The translations under genes were made by a program, and so were the position numbers. Positions 21,791 through 35,555 of a stretch of 64,000 nucleotides of DNA are shown here, piece by piece (position 1 is the stretch's first letter; the number at the start of each line of letters is the position of its first letter). Below the pieces are notes generated by a model, which searched no databases, had not been told where the DNA came from, and saw only the letters and a program-made list of their open reading frames with translations. Source of the stretch: Isoetes taiwanensis (taxonomy: Eukaryota > Streptophyta > Lycopodiopsida > Isoetales > Isoetaceae); NCBI GenBank assembly GCA_021234155.1, contig JAJEKV010000023.1:7728009-7792008 (forward strand). The letters are read 5' to 3'.

Positions 21791-23957
21791 ACTGTAAAAT
21801 AAATTGTAATAATATTATTTATGAATAAAAATTCTTTGAATAATACTAGCCTACAGAATTCTTTGAATTCTTTTAGATGTACTTTTTAATTTTTTGACTC
21901 GTCATTCGAGAAATGGAGGCCATTTTTATTCCTTCAGTTCTTGGTTCATACAAGAAATACGTCTTTTTTTTTCAGAAAATAAGGGGGCGTAAAACGTCGC
22001 ACATTTTTTGGATTGAAATAATAAGATTCCAAAAAAAGTGGGAATCGCATGTGAACCACTTTAATTAAATGCGTCACATTATAATCTACCATGATCCAAC
22101 TGTTGTAAGGACTGAATAAATCCCTTATACAAGGATTGGAATTCATTCTTAAGATGGCACAATTATATAATCAAGGAAATTGTCTTGTATATTAATGGCA
22201 AAAATGCCAATTCTCCTTGAGAAGGAGAGCCTGAGAAGCTTACGGGGGATTTTAGGCAGTATTGCTGGCTCTGTGGAGGTTTAAAGATGGGGGGAAGGGA
22301 GCATGGTTTCTACAAAATGGATAGTGATCCTTTGCTTAGGAAGCTTTCGTCTGCACATGGTATTCTCCATCAGGTATTGGATCTTGAATCATGTAGTAGG
22401 TTTGTAAGTGTCTTCAACAAGGATTTATCAAATTTGAAAATTAGTCCTTTTAGGAAGTGTTTCTCCCGAATTTTTAGCATGCACCAGATTGTGACATATC
22501 TAAGATCATGGTGCTTAGATTATAAGGATACAATGCTACATTAGCCCAATTCCTGAATCTTGATAGTCCATACCTTTAAATGGAATCTAATATTCAGCCA
22601 GGAAGAGTAAGCTGATATAGGTTCTTCTTGCATTCATGTAAGATCTAACTCTGCTTTGAATTGATACAATTATCCAGAGCATGGAATAGTGTTTTCGAGG
22701 AAAAACAAGTAATCACAAAGCCCGACAGTGGACAAGCAAATCTTCAGATGGTTTCAGAAGTATAGTGTGATCCTAAACATGTAAGATTGCATTAATTGCT
22801 CCTTGGAGGAGCTCTCCACTGGGGAGTATAAAACATAAACATGGAGCATTTTGGCAATACATTACAGAGGCATTTTTTAAAAATTTTCTAATTCAAATAA
22901 GACACAATTAATTGTCACTCCATGTTATTTCAATACGTAGATTCAAAACCTCAATTGTCCCATCTACAAACCCTAAATTCAAATACAAATTGTCACTCTA
23001 GGCCAACTCAACATACATTGCAATGCAACCATTCTTATGCCCAACAATGCGCACCGTTGCTAGTTTACTTTATTTTATTTTTCAACCACTTCAATAGCAA
23101 TTGCACAACTCTAATACGCCCATTTTACCAAATATCCTCATTGATACTAGACTGGGCTAGATCCTGCTAAACTCATGTATAGCTTATGCCTAATTCTCTA
23201 TGGAGGTTGTGAAGATCACAAGTGGGCTTGACTTGGGACTCAACATGCCTCGAGATTAGGAGCATACTAGGCAAATGCATTTGCTAACTCTAGAGTTCTA
23301 TCCTTCCATGAATGCAATCTAAGAAATCAGAAGTGAGAGCCACACACAACCATCCCTTAAGGCAAAAGAGGAGTTAGTCTAAGCTAATTTGTCTCAACTA
23401 TCTCATAGAGCCTTCATTTCATTTTGTAACCTTGCCTTGTAGCTTGGCACGCGACCGTGAAGTACCACCAGTCCGCAGTCCTTGCACAACTCCTACTTCT
23501 CAAGATCTTCTATATCCTTTTCAAGCTTCTGCACCAGCAACATGATAGATATGATTGTGCAGAAATTGTTTCGGCTTATAAGTTGGAAGAATTATTCTTG
23601 GATACATTTTATGATAGGATTAACTAGGGATTTAACAATTAGACGCTGTTTCCACAACAACTAAAGCATAGTAAAGATGTTCCAATTATAGTAGGCTCAA
23701 ATGTCGGCGTTGTTCATCAGTGGTAGAGAGCAAAACACAAATTATAGAACTCACATATTTCAATCTTACAAACCTTGTGAATGCCTCTTCCTTGAAAGCT
23801 TTTTGGGCAAACCGCTAGTAAGGGTTTGGGCATTACCACGTCAGCAAATGCCACGTAGGTTTGCACCAGCAATTCATTTTTGCGTATTTTGTCTTTTCTT
23901 CAGTCCATTCGCGCCTAAAACCTATTAGCCTAGATCTGGTCCTATTCCGTTAGCACC
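21791..23957. other. Gene-free stretch upstream of gamma-tubulin
   Basis: AT-rich, only short ORFs, no repeat or RNA gene seen. The last 200 bp, with ACGT-containing motifs (CCACGTCAGC, GCCACGTAGG at about 23838-23860), should hold the gamma-tubulin promoter and 5' UTR; no clear TATA box. Confidence 0.4.
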
Positions 23958-26646
<2,689 letters not shown>

Positions 26647-27394
26647 CCATGGTAAGCCATGGTAGGTACGTGTTGATGTGGTTAAAGGATTGTAGTTTAA
26701 CTGTAATGTTCTGTGTAGGCAGCAACTTGAAGGTGGCGTGATGTGGTGAGTGCCATTTTGGGTTGGTATCAACTCGTGTGAGTTCGATCTGAGAGTTTCA
26801 GTTGTCCCTTGTGGTACGTAATGAACTGGTCTTTACAATTGCTTATCGGGGTGAGCTGCTTCATTTCTCATGTTTATGCAGGTTAGAGACTTTCTTTGAT
26901 CTCACCATATCAAGAATGTTTTGGGGATGTCATTAATTGCGAACATTATAAAAGAACTGATATGTAAATAACAAGCTTTCAAACACAGTTGGTTGCTGAG
27001 TTATAAACTCTATAAATAGACTGATGCTGGCATGGGAGGTTATTCATTTTGCCCGTCCTAAGGGGTCATAGTTTTACTGGCGCATACTGCAATCTTTTTA
27101 GTTCTTGCTGGTCCTAAGATATGGTTATGCCATTCTAGAAGGTACATGTTTCGATATTATTTTGAACGCCTTTTGCAAGACTAGGAAGTCTGACTCTCCG
27201 ATGCCTTACTTTGGTGAGCTGCTATTTTGTCCAAAAAATTAAATAAATTGTTTCTAAATCGAAAAAGTATTGGAGAAGGTTTAGGTTGTAGTCCTCATTA
27301 CCATCACCATTGGTTGGTGGTATGCTATGGGCAACACTGAAAAACATGACCGATATTATAACTCCTAAATATATTGCCCCCGGTCACAACAATT
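26647..27394 (+). other. 3' flank of gamma-tubulin
   Basis: Probably includes the 3' UTR. No further gene is recognised. Its end (27355-27390) resembles 32097-32140 (ATATTGCCCCC..CACAACAAT..TTTCTAA). Confidence 0.4.
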
Positions 27395-27478
27395 TTTTCT
27401 AAGGGGGCAAGCCCTCGTTTGTGTGGGTTTATGGCATATTTCAGGTATATGCCAGTATATGCCAGAAATATGCCATGA
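27395..27478 (+). repeat. Dispersed repeat R, copy 1
   Basis: CTAAGGGGGCAAGCCCTCG, then GTGTGGGTTTATGGCATATT and GGTATATGCCAGTATATGCC. Related copies at 29518-29580 and 29872-29965. Confidence 0.65.
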
Positions 27479-27559
27479 CTGCTAAAAACTTACTATAGCG
27501 TGTAAATGGCCGGTCGCCGCTGTTGGTGCATAGCCAGTTTGGAAACCGGCTAACCGTTT

Positions 27560-27775
27560 GTCTCATTCATTCTGGCGCCCTTCTCTTTGGAGCCTCGGGT
27601 TTTATAGGTATCTCTATGGCGAGCCTGTGGTTAAGGCTTGTGTGGAGGCAGGGATTGATTATTTGGACATTACCGGGGAGCCTGAGTTTATGGAAAGAAT
27701 GGAGCTGCGTATCATTCCAAGGCTTTCGAAAATGGTTCCCTGGTTATGATAGTATACCCGCTGGCCGGGTTTAAT
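27560..27775 (+). pseudogene. Saccharopine dehydrogenase-like oxidoreductase fragment
   Basis: Frame at 27558 reads YLYGEPVVKACVEAGIDYLD and ITGEPEFMERMEL, matching the conserved LYGEPVV-AC---G-DYLD--GEPEFMERME of the plant saccharopine dehydrogenase-like oxidoreductase family. After a frameshift the next frame reads GYDSIPAG, the family's following C-G-[YF]-D-S-I-P motif, but the intervening residues are missing. The NAD-binding N-terminus and the remaining protein are absent. It is a short processed or captured gene fragment with no function expected. Confidence 0.75.
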
Positions 27776-28232
27776 CTTCAACGCCGGGCAATGGGTTCCT
27801 CCATCCGCGCCCAACAAAGGTGTGGATTCTTACTTAGTGCTACATTCTTCCGGAAGAATACGAGGCAACATTGGGACTTATGAGTCACCGTGCTAGGAAT
27901 TGCCGCTGCTTCCGTGAAGATGCAGTGAGTAGCTATAGAGGCGGATAATCGGTTCAAGTTTCTAGTGAGTATATGCCAATGAGTTTTTCTATGTTGTCCC
28001 GGCTTATCCATTTTCACATTTCAATTTGTCTCTCGATTGCAAGCCTAAATTTTCTTTGAAGATAGAAGGACAACATGGGCCAGGTATGTTGGTATACAGA
28101 GCAACTTCTTTTGCCCCCTTCCTTTCGTTGTTCCTGTTTCCATATAATCTAAGGCTATCTGTAGGAAGCTGAAGAAGGTTTGCAAAGAGAAACGAATGCC
28201 AGAAATATATGATATCGTTGAGCAACGACTAG

Positions 28233-29240
28233 TTGTACACAAGAGCAATGCACATTACTTTCCCCAGGATTGTAGCAGAAAGAGATAAAGCATGCACATT
28301 GATATTGGACCTTGAACCGGGTAGACTGATCCATGTACGTATTATCAACAGCTCTCTTCCTTGTGATATGTTTTTGGGAACCAATTTGCTGGATATGTAT
28401 GCAAAATGTGAAACCTTAGAGGAGGCGTGCCATGTTTTTGATAACTTGCCGAATAGAGATGTAGTATCATGGACAGCTTTGATCGTTGGATATACACAAC
28501 ATGCTAAAAGCGAAATTGCTCTCCACTGTTTTGAAGAAATGCAGCATCAAGACATAGCACCAAATGCTGCATCATATTTGAGCATTCTGAAAGCATGTTC
28601 TAACATTGGAGCATTCTTAAGGATGTGTCCAGAATGATGAAAACATTCTTGCTGTCCAAATTTTTGAAAGGATGCAGAACAATGGGGTAAAACCAAACAG
28701 GGTTACATTCTTGGGTATTTTTGAAAGCTTATGGAAACATTGGCGATATAGTCAATGGCAGGAGAATTCATGTGCAGATAATTGGTAATGACCTGCAGCT
28801 TGATATTGCTGTCCTGAACACCCTTGTTGACATGTATGCCAAGTGTATGGCATTGGAAGAAGCACGCAAATTGTTTGACTGTCTGCACGAAATGTAGTGT
28901 CATGGAATGCCATTATTTCAGCATTTCTACAATACGATAGATCTCATGTCGTGCTAGAGTACTTTCAGAAGATGCATGAGATTAACTTAGAACCAGATAA
29001 AGTCACATTTTTGGGCATTTTGTGATCAAGGCAGAGCTAGATATAGTTGTAGATATGTATTCAAAGTGTGGGAGCATGACGGAAGCATGCAAAGTCTTTA
29101 ACAAACTACCAAACCGGGATGTAGTAACATGGGGCGCAATTATTGATGGATATGGTCAGGTTGGTAATGCAGCATTGGCTTTCCAGTACTTCTATGAGAT
29201 GCAGCAAACATGTGTCTGTGAACGGTTCAGGATTATCTAA
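28233..29240 (+). pseudogene. PLS-type pentatricopeptide repeat (PPR) pseudogene
   Basis: PPR proteins bind organellar RNA. At least seven repeats are legible across three frames: MFLGTNLLDMYAKCETLEEA, HVFDNLPNRDVVSWTALIVG, ALHCFEEMQHQDIAPNAASYL (28233-28637); LDIAVLNTLVDMYAKCMALEEA, VVSWNAIISAF, LEYFQKMHEINLEPDKVTFL (about 28680-29020); VVDMYSKCGSMTEA, VFNKLPNRDVVTWGAIIDG (29022-29240). The order of P, L and S motifs is that of the plant-specific PLS class. Stops at 28636 and frameshifts near 28730, 28890 and 29015 break it, and no E or DYW domain is present. Confidence 0.9.
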
Positions 29241-29517
29241 GAAGGACCATTATGATTTTTGTGCAAATCGGCTAGAACTAAGAATGTATAAAAAAAAGCT
29301 CGTGTGTAAATAAAGAACGAAGGATTAGAGAAATTGATGTTTAGATCAGCACACTTCTCGCCGAACAAAACTCATGTGGATGAATATTTCAAGGTCCCCC
29401 CTTGAAAAGAAGCAACAAGCTCTAAGGGCCTTACATAATTAAGAAGGAGGCAAGAACCTTTAAAATAACATGCTGTAAGGGTCGTAAATAATTGTGTATT
29501 GTGTTAGATGCACGCAA

Positions 29518-29580
29518 TTTTTGGGTTGCCCCTAGGGGGGCAAACCCTCGTTTATGTGGGTATGTGGGCAATTTCAAATT
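29518..29580 (+). repeat. Dispersed repeat R, copy 2
   Basis: GGGTTGCCCCTAGGGGGGCA, then ACCCTCGTTTATGTGGGT; the shortest of three copies. Confidence 0.6.
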
Positions 29581-29871
29581 TAGAAAACAAAAATAGCAAT
29601 AAAAAATCGAATTCCTTGAATCTTGGAGAACCGGGCTACAGTGCGTGCATGTGTTGAGCCCCGATAAAGAAAACTAAAACACCAACGAAATCATCATTCT
29701 TGCTTCTCGTCTTTCGATATGTTCAAGGTTTGAATGGAACCAATGGATTGTGTTTCTTTTTCTTATTTGCAACATTCAATTTGTGAGTTATTAGCGTATT
29801 TGAATGCCTTGACTTATGAATTATGAATTGGGCATGGAAATAGCATTCCACTGATATGTTTGAGTCCAGTT

Positions 29872-29965
29872 TTTTGGGTTGCCCCTAAGGGGAAAACCCT
29901 CATCCATGTGGGTTTGTGGCATATTCCAAGTATATGTCAGTATATGCTCGAAAACATGACTTTGA
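29872..29965 (+). repeat. Dispersed repeat R, copy 3
   Basis: GGGTTGCCCCTAAGGGGAAA, then GTGGGTTTGTGGCATATTCC and GTATATGTCAGTATATGC. Followed at about 29998-30016 by a perfect hairpin ACGGAGGG-CAA-CCCTCCGT. Confidence 0.65.
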
Positions 29966-29997
29966 AGTGTGATTTAAGCCATTTCACTCTCAGGTCA

Positions 29998-30016
29998 CGG
30001 AGGGCAACCCTCCGTG
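29998..30016. repeat. Short perfect hairpin
   Basis: ACGGAGGG-CAA-CCCTCCGT, an 8-bp stem with a 3-nt loop. It resembles a Helitron terminal hairpin but no CTRR end is found at the right distance on either strand. Confidence 0.6.
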
Positions 30017-30239
30017 CGCAGCACCTTGTTTGTTTATTGGGTGTATCATTGTTTATTGGCCGTTTGATGACGATTCCTTCTATAGAATATGTTGGCTGCA
30101 AAAATCCAAGCCACCAGTATGGGTTTAACTGTTATTTCTTTACAGCACAAACGTGGCATATGTACATTCACGCAATGAAAAAGTATAAAGAAAAGAGAAC
30201 ATGAGCATAAACTCAGTTGTGCAGCTCTCCAGGGCGAGC

Positions 30240-31510
30240 CTACCTTATGACGCTATCCAATTCTCGGATTTCCTGTGACAACAGTGCCCTTGCAAGGCTC
30301 ATGTGAGACCTGACAGTATGAAGCTCAGACGTGGCAACTCTGAGCCGCTCCCATGCAATACTGTTCATAGTAGTAGCAATTGCCAAGTAGAACCTGCGAA
30401 GTTGACGCCTGAGAATGCGCATTGAGGCCGCCATCTTATGCATTTCCGTGCCAATTTGAACTAGCTAGTTCACGAACTCCTCAGCACAAAATGTCTCCTC
30501 CAGCTCCGATGGGTAAATTCGAGCATCAGGATGAGAGGCATCAACGCTAGAACTGATGAACAAAGGATCTATGTGCATCATAGGATCACATGCACCATGC
30601 TGGGCATTCATGTCCACCTTCGTTTCTAATCTGCAATAAGAAAAGCAACACATAAAGAAAACTGTACAATCACAGAAGAGCTAACATGCCTAGCCAACAA
30701 CCATGGTATGATCTCCTGTATACACTGGAATGTAATCGGCATCATGATCAGGTATCACAAGCTCAGGGTTGAACGTGCGGTCACAAATATCATGGAAATT
30801 CTCATTAGCCTCATCAGCAGGGACGGAGTCATCCCAATACCTACGTCTGCCAGGTCCATTTCTCTCAACTGGCACATAGCCAGCTGGCAGACCATATAGA
30901 ATTGTTCGGATATCTGAAAGCATGCAACGAGCAGGGCTCAGAAGAACCTTCCAGGCAGCACGCACCCTGTGTTCATTCACATGGGCTGTGTTCGAAGGGA
31001 TTATCCAGCTGCTGGATAGGGTGCATTTGCCGCTCCTAATCATTCTAGTTAAGGTAAAAGTGAGGCTCGGTTTGGCACGACGCCCCCTATGATAGGAAAT
31101 GAAATGTGCGGCCTTATTCAGGATGTTACGGTTGTCAAGAACATAGAGGCCCTTAATATCTCCAGCACCTCATCGCAAGTACAGATCTTTGCCCTTCTCT
31201 ATCATGGAATCGCTCACACTATGTAGATGACATGAGTAATGCACCTTGCCAATATCCTTCATACTGTAGCCCACCATCCCTTCAAAGCAGTGGAGCCTCG
31301 TGTTCCTGAGCATCTTACATACCAGAACCACACATGTTGGCTTACATGGCCAGTTGAAGTCTCTCTTGATAGCTTCATTGATAGCCTTAGGAGATCTAAA
31401 GCGTGCTCTCAAAACACTTTGAACATGGAAGTGATCTGCAGAGGAGCCCCTCTCCTAGGCTATAGCCACTGCTATGCATTTTTTGTCACAGAAAGATGAT
31501 AGAGCTTCAT
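30240..31510 (-). pseudogene. Unrecognised multi-exon ORF, possibly Rep-like (HUH) transposon protein
   Basis: Minus-strand reading: KLYHLSVTKNA (31470-31500), then, after stops and a frame change, KAINEAIKRDFNW...HCFEGMVGYSMKDIGKVHYS, an open run of about 240 residues to 30690 with one stop, an intron-like gap (30466-30690; donor side GTTAGC, acceptor TTATTGCAG) and a helical C-terminus ending RELDSVIR (30240). F/Y-x-S-V-T-K and G-Y-x-x-K-D are reminiscent of motif 1 and the catalytic Y-x-x-K motif 3 of rolling-circle Rep proteins, but no HUH motif 2 was found. I do not recognise the family; the assignment is a guess. Confidence 0.3.
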
Positions 31511-32235
31511 AGAAACTGAGGGGCACATCCTGGCCTGAGAGGCTAATGTGACAGACACGTCAATTGCCCCCCAACTCATGGACGAATTGGGCATGGCATG
31601 GGGCTCTTGGGTCTGTCCAGAGCTAGATGTTCCAATCGTGGCAGCAGCAGGCCGGATAGGATGCATCTGTGCACTAGCAGACATGGCAGGAGGAATCGCA
31701 CCAACAACCGGGATGGGGGCCTGGCCTGTCGCACCCCTCCTCTTTCTTGCTGCCTTCCTCAAAGACATAACCAAAAAGCAAGAACAGAACAACACACAGG
31801 GAAGAAGACGCTAACCTGCTTGGAGAACCCCGATCACAACAAATTTGAAAGGAGGGCCTGCCCATCCGCTTCATCGCCATGCCGCCACCTGCAGGAGATG
31901 GAATTGGAAAGCCCTTGGCTGCTCAGCATGTGCCCAGGGCGCACGCGGGATTTTATCCACAGGCCGACCTTAGCGAACATAAAAATACAGTTTCTTCCCA
32001 AAAACCAATTGCCAGCATCAGCTTTATAAAAATTTACATACGAATACGCCAGCAAACCTTCACAAATCTAGAGTTCTAAGCATACGATTTTTTATCGGGG
32101 CCATATTATTGCCCCCAATTACAACAATATTTCTAAAACTTACCATGTTGACCAAAGTTTGTGTAAAAAAAGGCCCTCCTCTTTTTCATGATCATATTGC
32201 TACATAAACTTCTCATATATAATTAAAATCCTTTT
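31511..32235. other. Flank with short ORFs, nothing recognised
   Basis: An 88-codon plus ORF and a 107-codon minus ORF (rich in A, P, S) overlap around 31472-31814; either may be part of the neighbouring unrecognised gene. 32097-32140 resembles 27355-27390. Confidence 0.3.
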
Positions 32236-33297
32236 AATAGAATAGAATAGAATAGAATATGATTTTATCGTCCACGGAGACCAACTGGCCTATGGGACCC
32301 AAGTACAAAGAGAGAGCAAAGAAGTATTACTACCGATTTAAAACCCCCACCAAGGGTTTTCGGGAAAACCTTAGTAGCAATAAGGATGCTTTGACACCGC
32401 ATGCTTATATACATAATCACAAGTAAAGCCGAGGTTAATGCCTGACGAGGGGGCATAACCGAACCCGTATCCATTACCTCCCTGAGGTACAATCCCAACA
32501 AGCCTACAGAGGCCGCGGCTCGAGAGCTCATGCAAGGCCCGATGGGGCACAACTAACCGAGCATACCGAGCCCGATATGCTTTGTATCACGGACAGCCCG
32601 AGGGCGTGACTTTCATCCTCAATGGCCCTGCTGACAAAGATCGCATTGACTCGCCCTCACGCGGCTCGAATCCATCTCCCTGTCTCAATGCGGAGGTGAT
32701 GTGCACCCGTCGCTTAATGGAAGCAATCACCTTGGCGCTTTTCATGGGTAGATGGGTGCGCAGTAGTGGTGTGGGCCCCGTGAGCATGGGATTAACCGGT
32801 TGTCGATAATTTGCCACCTTGACATGTGACGGGCCTCTGCATCCCAAAGCTTGGCCATGAAGCAAGCATCCAAGTGTGCTTCAAGGCGCCGCGTTCCTTC
32901 GGTGTATGCACTGGTCCACATCCGTGTGCTCGCACATTCCATAGCGAAACCACCGGGCTTGCTTGTCTTTCCAAAGAAGCTTTGAGTCGCCAAGGGCCCA
33001 TCGCCACCGCCAAAGCAAGGTTGGGTAGCCGGGCTTCATCTATAGCCACCACCTTCTGGAAGTAAATAAGGTGACATTCCAGCGCAGCCCTCTGTAATGG
33101 AAGGAAGCCTGTCTTTTGGAGCAAGATCTGATATGGGACCGTGGATTTCACTCCCAGTGCCCGGGCCAAGAAGGCCTTCTGTACTTGCTCTAGATCGTTC
33201 CAAGTGGTGAGGGATATCACTGGCCCCCACACTTCTGCCCCATAGAGGAGGACCGGTTCAACCAAAGCCCTGAACAAGTGTGCCTGGTGCCCCTAGC
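32236..33297 (-). mobile_element. 3' fragment of a LINE with pentanucleotide tail
   Basis: The minus-strand copy ends TCTCCGTGGACGATAAAATC and then (ATTCT)n (32236-32259), not poly(A). Coding 32792-33297 reads FRALVEPVLLYGAEVWG, WNDLEQVQKAFLARALGV and LLQKTGFLPLQ, the region after the RT thumb in non-LTR elements. Frames shift near 32990, and 3' UTR-like sequence follows to the tail. The 5' end is truncated at about 33297. Similar 3' ends lie at 53955-54002 and 62185-62210. Confidence 0.8.
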
Positions 33298-33600
33298 ATA
33301 AGTGATTTAGAATGACCTCTCACATTCTATAGGTTTCTATCTGTTACATTTTTTAAATAAGAAATATTTTTAACATCCAACAAGGATCAATTGGATATAT
33401 AGACAACACCAACATTGCTCTATGCTCCTAGCCCATTCGTCTTACAATGCATATTGGTTCATTCACATTTTTGTCGCAGATTCATGAAGAACTAAAAATT
33501 CGCCACTACGAATATCTATCGGTCAAAGCAGATAAGTGGGGGGGGCATTTTTGCGCCAGGCAAGCACCATGTAGGCACTTTCCTTTTTTTTTAGTGCAGT
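33298..33600. other. Gene-free stretch
   Basis: AT-rich, ends in a T-run. Nothing recognised. Confidence 0.4.
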
Positions 33601-33650
33601 TGAGAAAATAGGGCGTCTGTCATATTCGGACGCCCGTCATATTTTCTCAT
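33601..33650. repeat. Fold-back repeat
   Basis: TGAGAAAATA ... TATTTTCTCA with inner GGGCGTC ... GACGCCC: 17 bp of pairing in a 50-nt palindrome. It may be the remnant of a MITE terminal structure. Confidence 0.75.
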
Positions 33651-33689
33651 CGAGCTCCAACAAGCTTGCTTTCGCAAAGCATTATCCCT

Positions 33690-34135
33690 TGCTTTGCTAT
33701 AGATCATCATTGCATTTCAATTCTACGATGAGTTTGCGGGCTATAGATGATGGAAATCCTATTTTGCAAGACTCTAAAGCAGCAAGTTCTGCAGAGGTTA
33801 ATTGGCCATACTTTGCTTCTAATGCCTCCCAAAGATCATGTGCATATGTGAAGGAAGTTGGTGAGATAGGTGATGAAGATATAGAACTACTTCTCGGTAA
33901 CTGCATTAATGCATCATCAGTGATAACATTTAGAAGAAATGCTATTGCCCTTCAATCTTTCTCCTTCCAATCATCTGTCAGATTTTGTGGTTTGGACTCT
34001 CCTATCACAGACCAATAATCATCGGCTTCCAACAAAGCCTTCACTTGAAATTTCCAAGAATGCCAATGCGTTCCATCAAAAGGCTTTAGAGTAGACTCAA
34101 TCTTCATAAACTTAAGCATCTCGAACAATGAGACA
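33690..34135 (-). pseudogene. Ty1/copia gag fragment
   Basis: Minus-strand reading LKPFDGTHWHSWKFQVKALL, then DDYWSVIGESKPQNLTDDW, and after a frameshift AIAFLLNVITDDALMQLPRS, FTYAHDLWEALEAKYG. This is the N-terminal UBN2-type gag of Ty1/copia elements ([KT]FDG-N---W---M---L and A---W--L---Y). It starts shortly after the LTR and a decayed primer binding site, as in an intact element, and is cut at 33690, so pol is missing. Confidence 0.85.
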
Positions 34136-34160
34136 AGATTAACTTACAGCTGTAAAACCA

Positions 34161-34381
34161 TGTAGAGAATAGGTAGAGGAGAACAATAGACAAGATCCTT
34201 CATCAAACCAAGTTATTTTCTCCTTTATTCACATTCAATATATATACAATGAATAAATCTCAATGCACATGCATATTATACAAGTGTTGTGCATGCAATC
34301 ACATGCGTGCATGCGCATGTGCATGTACATGCATGCAACCTAATGCATGTTTATCATATTTTACAAATCAAATATTCAACA
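34161..34381 (-). repeat. 5' LTR of the copia fragment
   Basis: 221 bp, TGTTGAATATTTG...CCTATTCTCTACA on the minus strand. It is followed by a decayed primer binding site (TGGTTTTACAGC versus TGGTATCAGAGC). It contains a run of alternating CATG/CGTG steps at 34290-34340. Confidence 0.8.
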
Positions 34382-34419
34382 TTCTAATACTACCATCAAG
34401 GCATTAAATGCCCTAAGAG

Positions 34420-35555
34420 TTCTCAAAAGACCCACGATGAATCCATGGTGATGACTTCCCGTTTGCCATGGGGATCTTCCAACGGTTGTAGCTCTCCTGG
34501 GATCGGTAATTGTTCGGCCTTCGTTTGCTAATAGAGCTGACACTGCTTAATATAACTGGTAATGTGCTTCTTCATTCCTGGACAAAAATAGCTGGATTTG
34601 ATTTTGAAATAGGTTTTCATGAACCCAGCATGTCCAGCTATAGGGCTATTATGTGTGTTACGGAGAATGAGCTTCCGAACTCCTGATGTTTCTGGCACAC
34701 ATAATTTATTCTTGTAATAAAAGATCTTGCCTTCCTTTTTATAATGACGAAAAGCCTCATGCTCCTTATGCGTCCTGGCTGCTTTAGATAAACTTTGCAA
34801 AACCTCCTGAAATTTAGGATCGGTCTCAAGAGCTTGCTCAATTATTTTACCAAACTCACTGATGAGCATGGAGATGGTATTACAATACGTAGGGTGACGA
34901 AAGGATGCCAGAAAGGGCATCGACAACAACATTGTTCTTGCCCGGTTTATAAACAACCTCAAATCATATTCTTCCAAGAATTCCATCCATCGACGTTGAT
35001 TAAGATTAAGGTGAAGTTGCAGGAAGATATATTAAAGACTTTGATGATCGGTGTCCGACTAGAATCTTCTCCCAAGAAGATAATGTCTCCAAATTCGCAA
35101 AACCCGGTCAACTGAAAGCAATTCTTGGTCATAGGTTGGGTATTGCTGCTCAGCTTCATTCACCTTCTTGGAATCGTAGGCGATGGCCCTTTTCTCTTGC
35201 ATTAACACGCCTCCAGTAGCTATCTTACTCGCATCAGTGGTAACCCACTTATCCTTCTGAGGATCTGGCAAGGTAAGAACTGGAGCAGTGGTCAATACTT
35301 CCTTCAATTGCTGAAATCCTGATTGAACTTTCTCCTTCCAATGTGTCATCCAATCCCTGACTTTTTCATATTTTGTGAGATCGGTAAGGGGGGCAGCTAT
35401 TTTGGCGAAATCCTTAACAAATTTTTGACTAAATTCCAACAAACCCAGAAAACTTCTGACCTCTGAAACATTTGTAAGAGCAGGCCGCTTTTTAACTGCA
35501 TCAATCTTAGATGGATCCATGAAAATGCCGTCAGCAGAAACAATGTGTCCTAAGT
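34420..35555 (-). pseudogene. Ty3/gypsy pol fragment C (RT end, RNase H, integrase zinc finger)
   Basis: Minus-strand reading: [85 protein letters not shown]-type zinc finger with CQLY in place of CxxC, QTKAEQLPIPGEL. It is the same family as the A and B pol but diverged. Its upstream side is cut exactly where the LTR of element B starts (35556), with TAAGT just before it. The other side ends near 34420. Frameshifts lie near 34960 and 35060. Confidence 0.88.

Noticed and set aside
29990-30030. Second Helitron end at the hairpin ACGGAGGG/CCCTCCGT
   Set aside because: No CTRR followed by T at the proper distance on either strand.
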